Positions 26,862 to 37,124 of a stretch of DNA of 64,000 bases are shown here, one piece after another. Where the stretch lies: assembly GCF_000711225.1 (NCBI RefSeq), contig NZ_JOMG01000002.1, positions 198,501 to 262,500 on the forward strand, written 5' to 3'. This stretch comes from Pelobacter seleniigenes DSM 18267. Lineage in GTDB: Bacteria; Desulfobacterota; Desulfuromonadia; Desulfuromonadales; Geopsychrobacteraceae. A model generated the notes under the pieces. The model searched no databases, was not told the DNA's origin, and saw only the letters and a list, made by a program, of their open reading frames with translations. The translations under genes and the position numbers were made by a program. Positions within the stretch are counted from its first letter, which is position 1; each line of letters opens with the position of its first letter.

Positions 26862-28148
26862 TTACTTCAGCCAGTCACAGAGTTTGTTGATGGCCGTAAG
26901 CACCTTTTCGCAGTAAATCTTCAAAAATTCTTCGTCCAGCGGCTGCTCTGCGGAATATTGTTCGGCAGCAGCCAGCGCCCTGGCCCCGTCGAAATCAACA
27001 AACGCTAGCCGGGCGGTCAATTCCTTTTTCGGACGGCCAAAACTGCTGCCCGGCAGAATCGCCACCCCGGTCTCCTGCAGCAAGCGGCGACAGAAGGTTT
27101 CTCCGTCAGCAATCCCCTTGGCTTCCAGCTGCTCCCGTAATGGCTCGAAATCGGGCAGCATGTAGAACGCACCATCGGGGCGGGCGACGGTCACGCCGGC
27201 CCGGGTCATGGTCGTCCAGATCCAGTCGCTCAAAGCCTTCAGCACCCGCCGGGAATTGTGCAGATAGCGCTCGATCTTATCTCCTCCTCGAAAGGCCCGG
27301 ACCGCGGCATATTGGATCGGTGCGCTGGTCGCCGTGAAAGTCTCGCTGGCCACCACGGCCATGGCCTCCATCAGCCATTTCAGTTCAGCTGGAAAGGCGA
27401 AAGTCCCCAACCGCCAGCCACCGGCGCCGGCCCATTTGCTCAAGCCGCTGGCGATGATGGTCCCTTCCGGATAATAACGGGCTATCGACTGATGGCAGCC
27501 TTTGAAGTTCAACTCGCCATAAATCTCGTCGGAAAGCAGGATCACCTTGTATTTCCTGGCCACCTGGGCGAGAGCCTGCAACTGCTCGGGAGAATAGGAG
27601 CAACCGGTCGGGTTGTTCGGGTAGTTCAGAATGACCACGCGGGGCTTGCTCGGATCCGCTTGGCAGAGGTTTTCCAATTCCTCGGGGGTCAGCAACCAGT
27701 TGTTCTTTTCATCGGTCTCCAGCCAGTAGACATGGCGGCCGACAATATGCGCCTGCGGGGCGTAGGAAACCCAGCTCGGGGTGGGAATGACCAGATCACC
27801 ATAGTAAACCAGTTGCAGAATAAACATCAGCTCCTTGGAACCGGGGCCGATCAGAACATTTTCCTGGGAAATGGGCAGATCCTGGGTGCGGCGATAATAA
27901 TGGGCAACCGCATCACACAAAGCAGGCAGACCTCGCACCGGCAGATAATCCTTCTGGTGCGCATTATTCTGCAGCTCCTGCACCACCGGTCCCGGGACCG
28001 GAAAGGGGGATTGTCCCAAACCAAGCTTGTAGACCTGCTTGCCTGCAGCAATCAGTCGGTTGCTCTCCTCGTTGATTCCCAGGGTTGCCGAAACCGGCAA
28101 ACCGCGCACATTCAAATTCAAATGGACTTCATAGGTTCCATTTTTCAT
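26862..28148 (-). CDS. Class I/II pyridoxal-phosphate aminotransferase
   Basis: A 428-residue fold-type I aminotransferase. The cofactor lysine is Lys238 in SGLSKWAGAGGWRLG, a variant of the usual S-x-x-K-x-x-x-x-x-G-x-R. Other hallmarks are NYPNNPTGCSYSPEQL and LLSDEIYGELNFKG, which hold the Asn, Asp and Tyr that contact PLP. The substrate cannot be set; aspartate or an aromatic/branched amino acid is likely. It starts at ATG 28148 with a GGAG upstream. It forms its own unit, convergent with the membrane protein gene. Confidence 0.9.
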   Translation of the reverse strand: MKNGTYEVHLNLNVRGLPVSATLGINEESNRLIAAGKQVYKLGLGQSPFPVPGPVVQELQNNAHQKDYLPVRGLPALCDAVAHYYRRTQDLPISQENVLIGPGSKELMFILQLVYYGDLVIPTPSWVSYAPQAHIVGRHVYWLETDEKNNWLLTPEELENLCQADPSKPRVVILNYPNNPTGCSYSPEQLQALAQVARKYKVILLSDEIYGELNFKGCHQSIARYYPEGTIIASGLSKWAGAGGWRLGTFAFPAELKWLMEAMAVVASETFTATSAPIQYAAVRAFRGGDKIERYLHNSRRVLKALSDWIWTTMTRAGVTVARPDGAFYMLPDFEPLREQLEAKGIADGETFCRRLLQETGVAILPGSSFGRPKKELTARLAFVDFDGARALAAAEQYSAEQPLDEEFLKIYCEKVLTAINKLCDWLK

Positions 28149-28321
28149 GGAAAAACTCCCGTGTCAGTCATGGTTTCCGTCAATTGGTCCGGTGGCTTTA
28201 ATAAAGCCGCCTGTCGAATGTCGACATTATTCATATTGCTTTTGAAAATTCAACCCTTTTATTCAGCCTCTGGTATAGTTATCCTTTCGGGCGTCTTGGG
28301 TGCTGAGTGCTTATTATAGAA

Positions 28322-28352
28322 AAAGGGCCGAAGACCTGGTCTTCGACCCTTT
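28322..28352 (-). terminator. Terminator after the small zinc-ribbon gene
   Basis: Stem AAAGGGxCGAAGAC with GTCTTCGxCCCTTT (one mismatch pair) and a three-base loop. On the minus strand it is followed by TTTTT. It lies 27 bases after the small gene's stop. Confidence 0.8.
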
Positions 28353-28378
28353 TGAATAGTTAAACAGTTCTGGGAAAA

Positions 28379-28534
28379 TCAGCTGATCTCATGTGACTTA
28401 TTGCGGGTCCTGTTGGCCAGAATAACCGGATCGATGACTTCACCGCAGGCACTGCACTTCCATGCATCAAAAGCACGGACGAAATCATAATATTTTTCTG
28501 AATACATTCTTCCTTTGCACTTTGGACATTTCAT
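28379..28534 (-). CDS. Small zinc-ribbon protein (51 residues)
   Basis: A 51-residue protein with two CxxC pairs: CPKCKGRM at residues 3-10 and WKCSACGEVIDPVI at about 25-38. This is a clear zinc-ribbon pattern. The part between them (YSEKYYDFVRAFDAW) is aromatic and acidic. The function is not known; similar small proteins occur widely in Geobacter relatives, from memory. The ATG at 28534 has AAGGGGG seven bases upstream, better than an ATG at 28591. A terminator follows, so it is a single-gene unit. Confidence 0.75.
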   Translation of the reverse strand: MKCPKCKGRMYSEKYYDFVRAFDAWKCSACGEVIDPVILANRTRNKSHEIS

Positions 28535-28940
28535 TTTGTACCCCCTTAAGGCTCTATGCTGGACATGACGTGCAAATACAACCTTTAGCAAGGGATATTA
28601 CACAAGTTGTGCCAACCCGGCGAAGGAGCTCTGTTATTTTCTCATTAAAACGAAGATATTCTTTAATTTTCAATATGTTAAAAAGAGAATAAGAGAAAAC
28701 AAGAGGCTATCGTACAGACTTGACAGAGGGTCAGCAGGAAGGAATTGCACCTAGATTGGTCATTTTTTCGCCAATAATTTGACGACAAAACAAAGAAGCC
28801 GAATCGCCCGGCATTTAAAAGTTGAGCGATTCAGTTATAAAAATAGCATAGGAGTGGGCTCCGGCGGCCTCCGTCAGTTATCTGACGAAAAAATATTGAC
28901 CGTTATTTTTTTGACGACCTCCTCGGCCACCCCAACCTGC
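28535..28940. other. Gene-free stretch between cimA and the small gene
   Basis: No gene or known RNA is seen. It contains the small gene's promoter (AT-rich, about 28640-28700), a perfect hairpin CGTCAG TTAT CTGACG at about 28871-28886, and an AT-only dyad at about 28889-28913. The last two may take part in ending cimA transcription, but neither is a standard terminator on the minus strand. Confidence 0.4.
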
Positions 28941-30509
28941 TTACAGACTGTCTTTATACAGCTTATAGGTCAAAGAGTCCGCCAACGCCTGATAGGAAGC
29001 ATCGATGACGTTGCTGCTGACCCCAACCGTTCCCCAACGACCATCCTGATCTCCGGACTCAACCAGCACTCGGATCATCGCGTCGGTCCCCTGGCTGGCC
29101 GGCAGCACCCGAACCTTATAATCAAGCAGTTTGACGTCGCCGATCTGCGGATAAAAGTTGATCAATCCCTTGCGCAGGGCGTTATCAAGGGCATGGACCG
29201 GACCGTTGCCGTCGGCAGCGGTGTGTTCGATTTTCCCACCGACCTTGACCTTGATGGTCGCTTCGGAGACCGGGTCCCGATCGCTCTCGCGCAAGGTATC
29301 GATAACCCGAAAGCCAGTGACGGCAAAATAATGCTTGAGCTTGCCCATTTCTTTGAGCATCAAGAGTTCGAAAGAGGCCTCTGCCCCTTCAAACTGGAAG
29401 CCTTTATTTTCCAAATCCTTGATTTCTTCCAGAATTTCGAGGGTCACCGGATCCTGACTGTCTAGGGACAGGCCGCATTCCTCGGCTTTGGCCAAAATAT
29501 TAGCGCGCCCGGAAAGGTCGGAGACCAGCACCCTGGTGCGGTTGCCGACCTGCTCCGGTCGAATATGTTCATAAGTCTGCGGATGACGCTGAATCGCGGA
29601 CACATGAACCCCACCCTTGTGGGCAAAGGCTGAATTGCCAACATAGGGCTGATGTTTGTCCGGAGCAAGGTTGGCAAGTTCATAAATGTAGCGGGAAATT
29701 TTTCGCAGGTTTTTAAGCTTCTCGTCTGGCAAACATTGCAGCCCGGTCTTGAGCTGCAGAGCGGGAATGATGGAACAGAGGTTGGCGTTGCCACAGCGTT
29801 CCCCGAAGCCGTTCACCGTGCCCTGAACCTGGATAGCGCCGCAGTGGACAGCCATCAAAGAGTTGGCCACGGCACACTCGCTGTCGTTGTGGGCATGGAT
29901 GCCCAGGGGAGTTGACACCGCCTTGCGCACAGCCTGCATAATGGCGGGGATTTCATGGGGCAGGGTCCCACCGTTGGTATCACAGAGCACAATACAGTCA
30001 ACCCCGGCAGCAGCTGCGGCCTGCAGCGTTTTCAAGGCGTATTCAGGATTCTGCTTATAGCCGTCGAAGAAATGCTCCGCGTCGTAGATCACCTCGCTGA
30101 CTCGCTCCTTGAGGTAGACCAGAGAATCATTAATCAATTCCAGGTTCTCCTCCAGGGAGATCCGCAAGGCCTCCTGGACATGAAAATCCCAGGTTTTGCC
30201 AAAGATGGTCACAACATCAGGAGTTGCGGCGACCAGCATCTGAATGTTGTTATCCTCGGCCGGGGTGATCCGCGCCCGTCGGGTGGAACCGAATGCGGCT
30301 ATTTTACTATGCTCCAGGGTTTCGTTCTGCATGGCCCGGAAGAAGCTGATGTCCTTGGGGTTGGAGCCGGGCCAGCCGCCTTCGATATAATCGATGCCCA
30401 GTTCGTCAAGCTTCTTGGCGATGCGCACCTTATCTTCAACCTGAAAAGAGATATCTTCCGCCTGCGTTCCGTCACGCAAGGTGGTGTCGTACAGATAGAT
30501 TTTTCCCAT
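28941..30509 (-). CDS. cimA: (R)-citramalate synthase
   Basis: A 522-residue enzyme of the HMGL-like family that condenses pyruvate and acetyl-CoA to (R)-citramalate, the first step of the threonine-independent route to isoleucine. The barrel start is [18 protein letters not shown] (residues 5-22), with the metal ligands in DTTLRDG and in [14 protein letters not shown]-terminal regulatory LeuA-dimer-like domain lies at about 390-520. The length and the [11 protein letters not shown] pattern separate it from 2-isopropylmalate synthase. This route is typical of Geobacter relatives. AAGGA precedes the ATG. It follows lysC by about 150 bases and is the last gene of the block. Confidence 0.93.
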   Translation of the reverse strand: MGKIYLYDTTLRDGTQAEDISFQVEDKVRIAKKLDELGIDYIEGGWPGSNPKDISFFRAMQNETLEHSKIAAFGSTRRARITPAEDNNIQMLVAATPDVVTIFGKTWDFHVQEALRISLEENLELINDSLVYLKERVSEVIYDAEHFFDGYKQNPEYALKTLQAAAAAGVDCIVLCDTNGGTLPHEIPAIMQAVRKAVSTPLGIHAHNDSECAVANSLMAVHCGAIQVQGTVNGFGERCGNANLCSIIPALQLKTGLQCLPDEKLKNLRKISRYIYELANLAPDKHQPYVGNSAFAHKGGVHVSAIQRHPQTYEHIRPEQVGNRTRVLVSDLSGRANILAKAEECGLSLDSQDPVTLEILEEIKDLENKGFQFEGAEASFELLMLKEMGKLKHYFAVTGFRVIDTLRESDRDPVSEATIKVKVGGKIEHTAADGNGPVHALDNALRKGLINFYPQIGDVKLLDYKVRVLPASQGTDAMIRVLVESGDQDGRWGTVGVSSNVIDASYQALADSLTYKLYKDSL

Positions 30510-30624
30510 GCTATGGCATTCCTTGTCTGCCTTGCAATCTCCTGTCCGACGGAGATATTAGGAGCGGACCGGCGGAGGCAAGGATCGGCATTCGAATTTC
30601 AGCGGGGCAGTGTGCCTGAGGTGC

Positions 30625-30646
30625 TGGCTCTCCCCTCCTAGAGCCA
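30625..30646 (-). other. Hairpin between lysC and cimA
   Basis: A 7-bp stem TGGCTCT / AGAGCCA with an eight-base loop, starting 14 bases after the lysC stop. There is no T-run, so it is not a strong terminator. It could be a transcript-stabilising or attenuating structure ahead of cimA. Confidence 0.35.
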
Positions 30647-30659
30647 GGTTGCCCATCAT

Positions 30660-31892
30660 TCAGTTTTCTTCGATTTCCTTATGATCAAGACCGAAGGCTT
30701 CATGCAGAACCCGCACGGCCAACTCGGTATACTTCGCGTTAATGATGCAGGAAACCTTGATCTCACTGGTCGAAATCATTTCGATATTGATGCCTTCACG
30801 GGACAAGGTTTCAAACATGGTGCTGGCGACACCCGAATGGGAGCGCATGCCGACCCCGATGATGGAGACCTTGGCAATATTGTTGTTATGGCTGACCCCG
30901 CGGGCACCGATATTTGCGGCAATTTCCTCAATGATCTGAACCGCTTTTTTGGCATCCCCCTTGGGAACGGTAAAGGTCATGTCGGTCGCCCCTTCATGGG
31001 ACACGTTCTGGATGATCATATCGACAGTGATATTGTTGTTGCTCAACGGGGTAAATATCTGGGCGGCAATTCCGGGATGATCGGGAACCCCGAAAATGCT
31101 GATTTTTGCTTCATCCTTGTTATAAGCGATACCTGAAACCAGTACGGTCTCCATCTCATGATCCTCCTTCATTACGAGCGTTCCCGGGCTGTCATCGAAA
31201 CTTGAACGCACATGAACAACGACGTTGTATTTTTTGGCAAATTCGACACTGCGGATCTGCAGGATTTTGGCTCCCAGGGAAGCCATCTCGAGCATCTCCT
31301 CGTAAGAGATCTTTTCAATTTTCCGGGCGCTGGGCACCATGCGCGGATCGGTGGTGTAAACCCCGTCGACATCCGTGTAAATTTCACAGACATCCGCTTT
31401 CAGCGCGGCAGCGACCGCCACGGCCGAGGTATCCGAACCGCCCCGGCCGAGGGTGGTGATATTCCCTTCGCCGTCGGTCCCTTGAAATCCGGCGACGACA
31501 ATAATTGTCCCGCTTTTCAGGTCTTCGCGGATTTTCTTGTCATCGATGCTTTTGATTCTCGCCTTGGCGTGAGCTTTGTCAGTGACCATGGGAATTTGAT
31601 AGCCAAGATAGCTTTTGGCATTGTAGCCCATGGATTGCAGGCACATGGACAGTAATGCAATGGTCACCTGCTCCCCGGTTGACACCAGGACATCATATTC
31701 ACGCTCGTTGGGAAATTCGCTGATTTCCTCGGCCAAAGCAACCAGACGGTTGGTCTCACCAGCCATGGCGGAAACGATCACCACGACATCGTTTCCATCA
31801 TCGAAAGTTTTGGCAACCCGGCGGGCAACATTGCGGATCCGCTCCACGGTTCCCACCGATGTTCCACCATATTTCTGAACTACCAGAGCCAT
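30660..31892 (-). CDS. lysC: Aspartate kinase
   Basis: A 410-residue monofunctional aspartokinase, the first step of the lysine, threonine and methionine pathway. The kinase domain begins [16 protein letters not shown] (residues 4-19) and includes [22 protein letters not shown] (as [10 protein letters not shown]). Two C-terminal ACT domains (about 265-400) give feedback control; [14 protein letters not shown] and [15 protein letters not shown] are their starts. I chose ATG 31892 because the family start is there, though the GAGGAGG site is 12 bases away; the next ATG upstream (31904) lies too close to it. It lies directly before cimA, so aspartate-family and isoleucine synthesis are linked. 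Confidence 0.95.
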   Translation of the reverse strand: MALVVQKYGGTSVGTVERIRNVARRVAKTFDDGNDVVVIVSAMAGETNRLVALAEEISEFPNEREYDVLVSTGEQVTIALLSMCLQSMGYNAKSYLGYQIPMVTDKAHAKARIKSIDDKKIREDLKSGTIIVVAGFQGTDGEGNITTLGRGGSDTSAVAVAAALKADVCEIYTDVDGVYTTDPRMVPSARKIEKISYEEMLEMASLGAKILQIRSVEFAKKYNVVVHVRSSFDDSPGTLVMKEDHEMETVLVSGIAYNKDEAKISIFGVPDHPGIAAQIFTPLSNNNITVDMIIQNVSHEGATDMTFTVPKGDAKKAVQIIEEIAANIGARGVSHNNNIAKVSIIGVGMRSHSGVASTMFETLSREGINIEMISTSEIKVSCIINAKYTELAVRVLHEAFGLDHKEIEEN

Positions 31893-32034
31893 AACAGTTT
31901 TCATCCTCCTCACAGGAAAAGCCGACGGTCGACCGCAGTCCCCATCGGTATTTATAAAGGTTTGATTTTCCAGATTTTTTAACTTAATAGCAAGAAAAAT
32001 CCGGAGACCCGAAAAGGAGTCGCCGCATTATTCG

Positions 32035-32529
32035 CTACTTTTGCTCGACCGCGGTCTCTACCACAAAGGCTCTCAGGCGCTCAAGCAGGGTCCGATGGTC
32101 CTCATCCTGAGCGGACAATTCAATCAGCCGCCGCTCATTGTCGAGACGTTGCAAGCGGACCCAAAGCCCACCCTGCAGGGTATCGCCGGTTTTTTCAGGC
32201 CATTCCACCAGCGCGACCCCGGAACCATAGGCATAATCATCAAAACCGATCTCAATTAATTCGTCCGGATCGGTCAACCGATAAAGGTCAAAATGATAAA
32301 GATCCAGCCTTGCCCGGTAGTGATTCATCAGGGTAAAGGTGGGGCTGGTGATCGGGATCCGCGCATCAACTCCCAGGCCTCGGGCAACCCCGCGGGCAAA
32401 GACCGATTTCCCGGTTCCCAGGTCGCCCTCCAGTAGAATCAGGGCCGGATCCTCCAACAGGCAGCCCAGCAGTCTCCCCAGTTCGCAGGTTGCCGCTTCA
32501 TCGGAACTGGTAAACACCCAGGAGCTCAC
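32035..32529 (-). CDS. tsaE: tRNA threonylcarbamoyladenosine biosynthesis ATPase TsaE
   Basis: A 164-residue P-loop ATPase that helps TsaB and TsaD make t6A at tRNA position 37. The Walker A motif is LLEGDLGTGKSVFARGVA at about residues 34-51, followed by SPTFTLMNHY and the metal/Walker B part YHFDLYRL. EIGFDDYAYGSGVALVEWPEK is the family end. It has the short family length. It begins five bases after the CBS gene. Confidence 0.94.
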   Translation of the reverse strand: MSSWVFTSSDEAATCELGRLLGCLLEDPALILLEGDLGTGKSVFARGVARGLGVDARIPITSPTFTLMNHYRARLDLYHFDLYRLTDPDELIEIGFDDYAYGSGVALVEWPEKTGDTLQGGLWVRLQRLDNERRLIELSAQDEDHRTLLERLRAFVVETAVEQK

Positions 32530-32533
32530 GCCT

Positions 32534-32983
32534 TCAATCCTCCATGGCCCGAATCAGGTCAAGCCGGGCCACGACGCCGACCATCTTGCCCTGCTCAACA
32601 ACCGGCAACAGATGAACCTTGTGCTTACTCATCAGTCCTGCCAGATCGCGGACGCTGTCATTCGGGGAACAGGTCACCACATTCCGGCTGCACAGTTCCC
32701 CCACGGTGGTGGCGGTGACCCGGTCGACCTCTTCCTTGAACTTTTTCTCGCTGTCGAGATAAAAAACCCAATCGAACAGAGCCATGACCGTGGGAATATG
32801 CATCGGTCTCTGTTGCTCAACCAGGTCGGTTTCACTGATAACCCCGACCAGTTTGCCGTTTTCATCTAATACCGGCATATTGCTGTAACGGGTTTCGACA
32901 AATTTTTTAGCCAGTTCCTTGAGGCTGGTATCCGTTGTCACCGCAACGACGTCCGTTGTCATGATTTCTTTTGCTGTCAGCAT
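32534..32983 (-). CDS. Tandem CBS-domain protein
   Basis: A 149-residue protein that is nothing but two CBS domains, at about residues 1-60 and 85-149. Typical parts are MTTDVVAVTTDTSLKELAKKF, YSNMPVLDENGKLVGVISETDL and HLLPVVEQGKMVGVVARLDLI. CBS pairs bind adenosine nucleotides and act as energy or ligand sensors; here the partner is unknown. It lies between the NAD(P)HX repair gene (two bases away) and tsaE, so it is co-transcribed with housekeeping genes. Confidence 0.9.
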   Translation of the reverse strand: MLTAKEIMTTDVVAVTTDTSLKELAKKFVETRYSNMPVLDENGKLVGVISETDLVEQQRPMHIPTVMALFDWVFYLDSEKKFKEEVDRVTATTVGELCSRNVVTCSPNDSVRDLAGLMSKHKVHLLPVVEQGKMVGVVARLDLIRAMED

Positions 32984-32985
32984 GG

Positions 32986-34539
32986 TCAGGCTCCTTTCAG
33001 CAGTTCATGCCGTGCCACGGGCAAATGTGAGATCAGGTCGGTAGCAATCATCCCTGCCGTCCCGCTGGTCCCGGCGATCAGTTCCGCTGCCCGGCCGTGT
33101 AGCCAGGCCCCCAGAGAGGCTGCGGCAAAAGCATCCATGCCCTGGGCCAACAGACCGCCGATTAATCCGGTCAGGACATCGCCGCTGCCACCAGCGGCCA
33201 GTCCATCGTTGCCGGTGGCATTGATATCCACCCGGCCGTCCGCAGCCGCGATCACGGTCCGTGCACCTTTCAGCAACAGCACGACATTATATTGCGCGGC
33301 AAAGGTCGCCGCACATTCGAACCGATTCGCTTCTATCTCGGCCACACTCAACCCGCAAAGCCGGGCCATTTCACCGGGGTGAGGGGTCAGAACCAGGGGC
33401 GCACGGTCGGGTTGTTGCAGCAACTCCAGCTGTCCGGCCAGCAAGTTCAGCCCGTCGGCATCAAGCACCATTGGAACCCGGACATGCCCAATCAGCCAGC
33501 CCAGCAGACGGGCCAGCTCTGCACTCTGCCCCAAACCTGGACCTATGGCAACCGCCTGGCGTCCGTTCAACAGAGCTTGCAGTTGCGGGCGGGCGGCAAA
33601 ACTCAGCAGACCGTCCTGATCAGCCAGAGGGCAGCTCATGGCTTCGGTCAATTTCACTTCAATAATATCATGAACCGCGGCCGGCGTGGCGACGGTGACC
33701 AGCCCGCAGCCGCTACGCGCGGCGCAGTTGCCGGCAAGGGCCGCGGCCCCGGTCTTCCCCGGTGATCCGGCAACCACCAGCAGGTGGCCGAAGCTGCCCT
33801 TATGCCCACCCGTTGCCCGCGCCGGGAGTAGCGCCCGGGCATCCGCCTCATCAAGCAGGCGAACCCGCGATGACAGCTGTGGCCGCAGTTGCCGCGGAAT
33901 ACCGATATCGACGACCTTGAGCTGACCGACACAGTCCGCTCCCGGCCGGCTGCCATGGCCGATCTTGGCGCAATCAAAGGTTACGGTCAGATCGGCGTCA
34001 ACGGCGAGCCCCAAGATTTTGCCGCTGGAGCCGTCCACGCCGGAGGGGATATCGACGGCAAACACTGCGGCAGCAGAAGCGTTGATCAGACGGATGGCCT
34101 CTCTTTGCAGACCGCGTACCGCCGAATTGAGTCCGGTTCCGAACACCGCATCGACGATGATCGGCCAGTTTGTCCGGGCAAAGTATCCACTTAGCTGCTC
34201 GCTGTCGGTGATAAAATCGACCGGCAGAGCCAGGGCATTGAGAATATTAAGCATGATCTTGGCATCGCCGTTGATCTCCGCTTCACCGCCAAGGACCAGC
34301 GTCTCAACTTGCCAGCCACGGTCGGCGAGCACCCGGGCCATGACATAGCCATCGCCACCGTTGTTCCCTTTGCCGGCAATCACCAGCACCGGCCCCGGAA
34401 ACAACCTGCCGAAAGTCTGCTCGAACTGATCGCAGCAGGCCCGGCCGGCATTTTCCATCAACACCGCTCCGGGGACCCCGAGTTCATTGATCGCATGCTG
34501 ATCAACCGCCGCCATTTCCTTTGCAGTGCAGAGTCTCAT
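32986..34539 (-). CDS. nnr: Bifunctional NAD(P)H-hydrate epimerase / ADP-dependent dehydratase
   Basis: A 517-residue fusion that repairs hydrated NADH and NADPH. The N-terminal YjeF_N epimerase domain covers about 1-215 (GNNGGDGYVMARVLADRG and VDIPSGVDGSSG), and the C-terminal ribokinase-like dehydratase domain covers about 230-510 (GHKGSFGHLLVVAGSPGKTGA and TGNDGLAAGGSGDVLTGLIG). This is the usual bacterial fusion length. Its start overlaps the acpS stop by one base, so the two are coupled. Confidence 0.95.
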   Translation of the reverse strand: MRLCTAKEMAAVDQHAINELGVPGAVLMENAGRACCDQFEQTFGRLFPGPVLVIAGKGNNGGDGYVMARVLADRGWQVETLVLGGEAEINGDAKIMLNILNALALPVDFITDSEQLSGYFARTNWPIIVDAVFGTGLNSAVRGLQREAIRLINASAAAVFAVDIPSGVDGSSGKILGLAVDADLTVTFDCAKIGHGSRPGADCVGQLKVVDIGIPRQLRPQLSSRVRLLDEADARALLPARATGGHKGSFGHLLVVAGSPGKTGAAALAGNCAARSGCGLVTVATPAAVHDIIEVKLTEAMSCPLADQDGLLSFAARPQLQALLNGRQAVAIGPGLGQSAELARLLGWLIGHVRVPMVLDADGLNLLAGQLELLQQPDRAPLVLTPHPGEMARLCGLSVAEIEANRFECAATFAAQYNVVLLLKGARTVIAAADGRVDINATGNDGLAAGGSGDVLTGLIGGLLAQGMDAFAAASLGAWLHGRAAELIAGTSGTAGMIATDLISHLPVARHELLKGA

Positions 34540-34916
34540 CAGCCCTCCAGAACCACTGTAGCCACGGCGTAGTCACCGTCATGGGAATAACTTAAAAAGA
34601 CTTTGGACGCACCCCGTTCCGCCATCATTTCCGCAGCACGTGCGGAAATGGCCAGGGTCGGGCAGCCAAGGGAATCATTGACGACACAGACCTGTTGCCA
34701 ACTCAGGCCATCGCGAAGCCCTGTCCCCAACGCCTTAAGAAATGCTTCTTTGGCGGCAAAGCGTGCCGCCAGGTGGGAGGCCGGATCATGCTTGCCCAGC
34801 GCGTAATTGCGTTCTTCTGCGGAAAAAACCCGCTCCAGCAGTTTATTATCCGGTGTCAGGAACTTTCTGAACCGGTCGATACGAGCGAGATCAGTTCCAA
34901 TCCCGACAATGGCCAA
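34539..34916 (-). CDS. acpS: Holo-[acyl-carrier-protein] synthase
   Basis: A 125-residue phosphopantetheinyl transferase that activates acyl carrier protein. The magnesium ligand lies in GIGTDLARIDRF (Asp8), and the second in HLAARFAAKEAFLKALGTG (Glu near 57). ERVFSAEERNYAL is the usual middle. It has family length. It lies four bases after pdxJ and one base into nnr, so it is in the same operon. Confidence 0.95.
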   Translation of the reverse strand: MAIVGIGTDLARIDRFRKFLTPDNKLLERVFSAEERNYALGKHDPASHLAARFAAKEAFLKALGTGLRDGLSWQQVCVVNDSLGCPTLAISARAAEMMAERGASKVFLSYSHDGDYAVATVVLEG

Positions 34917-34920
34917 ATCA

Positions 34921-35637
34921 TCAACCTTTCAATAATTGCAGCATTTCCCGAACCGCACGCTCCATGCCGACCAGAGCCGCCCGCGCCACGATGCTGTGGC
35001 CGATGTTGAATTCTTCGATGCCACCCAAGGCGACAACCGGGCCGACATTACGATAGTCGAGACCATGACCGGCATTGACCCGCAGCCCCAGCTTGCGAGC
35101 TGCGCTGATCCCAATTTCGATGCGCTGCAGTTGCTGCAGTTGGTCCACTTCGCTTTGGGCCTCACAATAGGTTCCGGTATGAATTTCGATAAAATCCGCA
35201 CCGACCCGGTGGCTGGCTTTGATCTGATCGATATCCGGCTCGATGAACAGGCTGACAACAATCCCGGCCTGTTTGAGCAGGGCAATTTTTTCCTTCAGAG
35301 TCGATTGTAACAGGGAGACATCCAGGCCGCCCTCCGTGGTCAGTTCATGACGCCCTTCGGGAACCAGGGTCACGGAGTCGGGGAGGGTTTTCAGGGCGAT
35401 AGCGACCATTTCGTCGGTCAACGCCATCTCCAGATTGAGTCTGGTTTTGACAGTTTTCCTGAGAATTTCGACATCGCGATCCTGAATATGCCGACGGTCT
35501 TCGCGCAGGTGCACGGTAATTCCGTCAGCGCCGGCGAGTTCGGCAATGGCCGCGGCCGTTACCGGATCCGGCTCAGTGATGCCACGGGCCTGGCGGATGG
35601 TTGCAATATGGTCAACATTGACTCCAAGTTTTGCCAC
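34921..35637 (-). CDS. pdxJ: Pyridoxine 5'-phosphate synthase
   Basis: A 238-residue TIM-barrel enzyme that makes pyridoxine phosphate from deoxyxylulose phosphate and aminoacetone phosphate in the DXP-dependent vitamin B6 pathway. The start is [17 protein letters not shown], then [24 protein letters not shown] and [15 protein letters not shown] chose the GTG at 35637 because GGAG lies seven bases upstream and the family starts there. An ATG at 35661 would add eight residues. The PdxJ-AcpS order is the same in E. coli and many other bacteria. Confidence 0.95.
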   Translation of the reverse strand: MAKLGVNVDHIATIRQARGITEPDPVTAAAIAELAGADGITVHLREDRRHIQDRDVEILRKTVKTRLNLEMALTDEMVAIALKTLPDSVTLVPEGRHELTTEGGLDVSLLQSTLKEKIALLKQAGIVVSLFIEPDIDQIKASHRVGADFIEIHTGTYCEAQSEVDQLQQLQRIEIGISAARKLGLRVNAGHGLDYRNVGPVVALGGIEEFNIGHSIVARAALVGMERAVREMLQLLKG

Positions 35638-35759
35638 TTTTATTCTCCAATTTTTACTCATTCGGTCCCGCTCATCATATCAGCAATCTTCAGACGGGCT
35701 CTCTGAAGACCGGTCAAGCGTTGCATACGGAAAGCCGCCCCTTCAGTACCGCTCGGATA

Positions 35760-37124
35760 TCAGGCTCCCAAGTGCTCGCGAACCGCGTCGGCCAGCTGCT
35801 CGGCGAGGACGGTAATCCGGTTTTGGTTTTCACCTTCCAGCATCACCCGCAATAGGGGTTCGGTACCGGAATAACGAATCAACACTCTGCCCTTATCGCC
35901 GAGTTCCGCCTCGACCTCATCGATAATCTTCTTGATCGGCTCAATTTCATGCAGCTCGGCCTTTTTTCTCACCCGCACGTTCACCAGAACCTGGGGAAGA
36001 GAAGTCATGACCCGGGCCAATTCCGACAGCCGCTTACCTTTGCGCTGCATGATCGCCAGCACCTGCAGGGCGGAAAGAATGCCGTCGCCGGTGGTATTGT
36101 GATCGAGGAAAATCATATGTCCCGACTGTTCACCACCTAAATTATAGCCACCGCTGATCATTTCTTCGACCACGTAACGATCGCCGACCGCAGTCCTGAT
36201 GACTTTGCCGCCCGCTTTTTTGATGGCGATATCCAGCCCCATGTTGCTCATCACCGTAGCAACCACAGTTTTTTTCTGCAACTGACCGGCCTTGATCATT
36301 TCCGTGCCGCACAGGGCCATGATGTGATCACCGTCGACCTCGACTCCTTTTTCATCGACAAAAATCACCCGGTCGGCGTCGCCGTCCAGGGCAATGCCGA
36401 GATCGGCCCGATATTCGCGGACCTTTTCCGCCATCACTTCCGGATGCAGGGACCCGCATCCTTCGTTGATATTGGTCCCATCCGGTTTGACACCAAGGGG
36501 GATGACTTCGGCTCCGAGTTCGGTGAGGACCGCCGGTGCGACCTTATAGCCGGCGCCGTTGGCGCAATCGAGCACAATGCGCAAGCCCTGCAGATCAAGG
36601 TCTTTAGGGAAGGCGTTCTTCAGGAACACGACATAGCGGCCGATGGCGTCATCGATCCGGTAGGCCTTGCCCACTTCAGCGGCTATTGGCCGCAAATCCT
36701 CCAGCCGGCGATTGATAATCAGTTCCTCAATACGCAGCTCAAGTTCGTCGGGCAGTTTAAACCCGGTATTTGAGAAAAACTTGATACCGTTGTCCTGATA
36801 AGGGTTGTGCGAGGCACTGATCACCACCCCCGCGTCGGCCCGCATGGAAGAGGTGATAAAAGCAATCCCCGGGGTCGGCAACGGCCCGACCAGCAGAACA
36901 TCCACCCCCATGGAACAGATCCCGGCGACCAGCGCATTCTCGATCATGTAGCCGGACAGCCGGGTATCCTTGCCGATCACCACCCGGTGGCGCCGGTTGC
37001 CGTCGTTCTTAAACACATAGGCCGCTGCCCGCCCGAGTTGCATGGCCATTTCCGTGGTCATCGGCTCGATATTCGCTACGCCCCGCACCCCGTCGGTGCC
37101 GAACAGTTTTTTTTCAATGCTCAT
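35760..37124 (-). CDS. glmM: Phosphoglucosamine mutase
   Basis: A 454-residue hexose phosphate mutase that converts glucosamine 6-phosphate to glucosamine 1-phosphate for peptidoglycan and LPS. It starts [11 protein letters not shown], has the phosphoserine loop [18 protein letters not shown], the metal site [12 protein letters not shown], the sugar loop GEQSGHMIF and the phosphate-binding end [12 protein letters not shown]. It is full length. Its ATG overlaps the cdaR stop by four bases (ATGA). A gap of 122 bases to pdxJ follows, with no terminator evident. Confidence 0.97.
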   Translation of the reverse strand: MSIEKKLFGTDGVRGVANIEPMTTEMAMQLGRAAAYVFKNDGNRRHRVVIGKDTRLSGYMIENALVAGICSMGVDVLLVGPLPTPGIAFITSSMRADAGVVISASHNPYQDNGIKFFSNTGFKLPDELELRIEELIINRRLEDLRPIAAEVGKAYRIDDAIGRYVVFLKNAFPKDLDLQGLRIVLDCANGAGYKVAPAVLTELGAEVIPLGVKPDGTNINEGCGSLHPEVMAEKVREYRADLGIALDGDADRVIFVDEKGVEVDGDHIMALCGTEMIKAGQLQKKTVVATVMSNMGLDIAIKKAGGKVIRTAVGDRYVVEEMISGGYNLGGEQSGHMIFLDHNTTGDGILSALQVLAIMQRKGKRLSELARVMTSLPQVLVNVRVRKKAELHEIEPIKKIIDEVEAELGDKGRVLIRYSGTEPLLRVMLEGENQNRITVLAEQLADAVREHLGA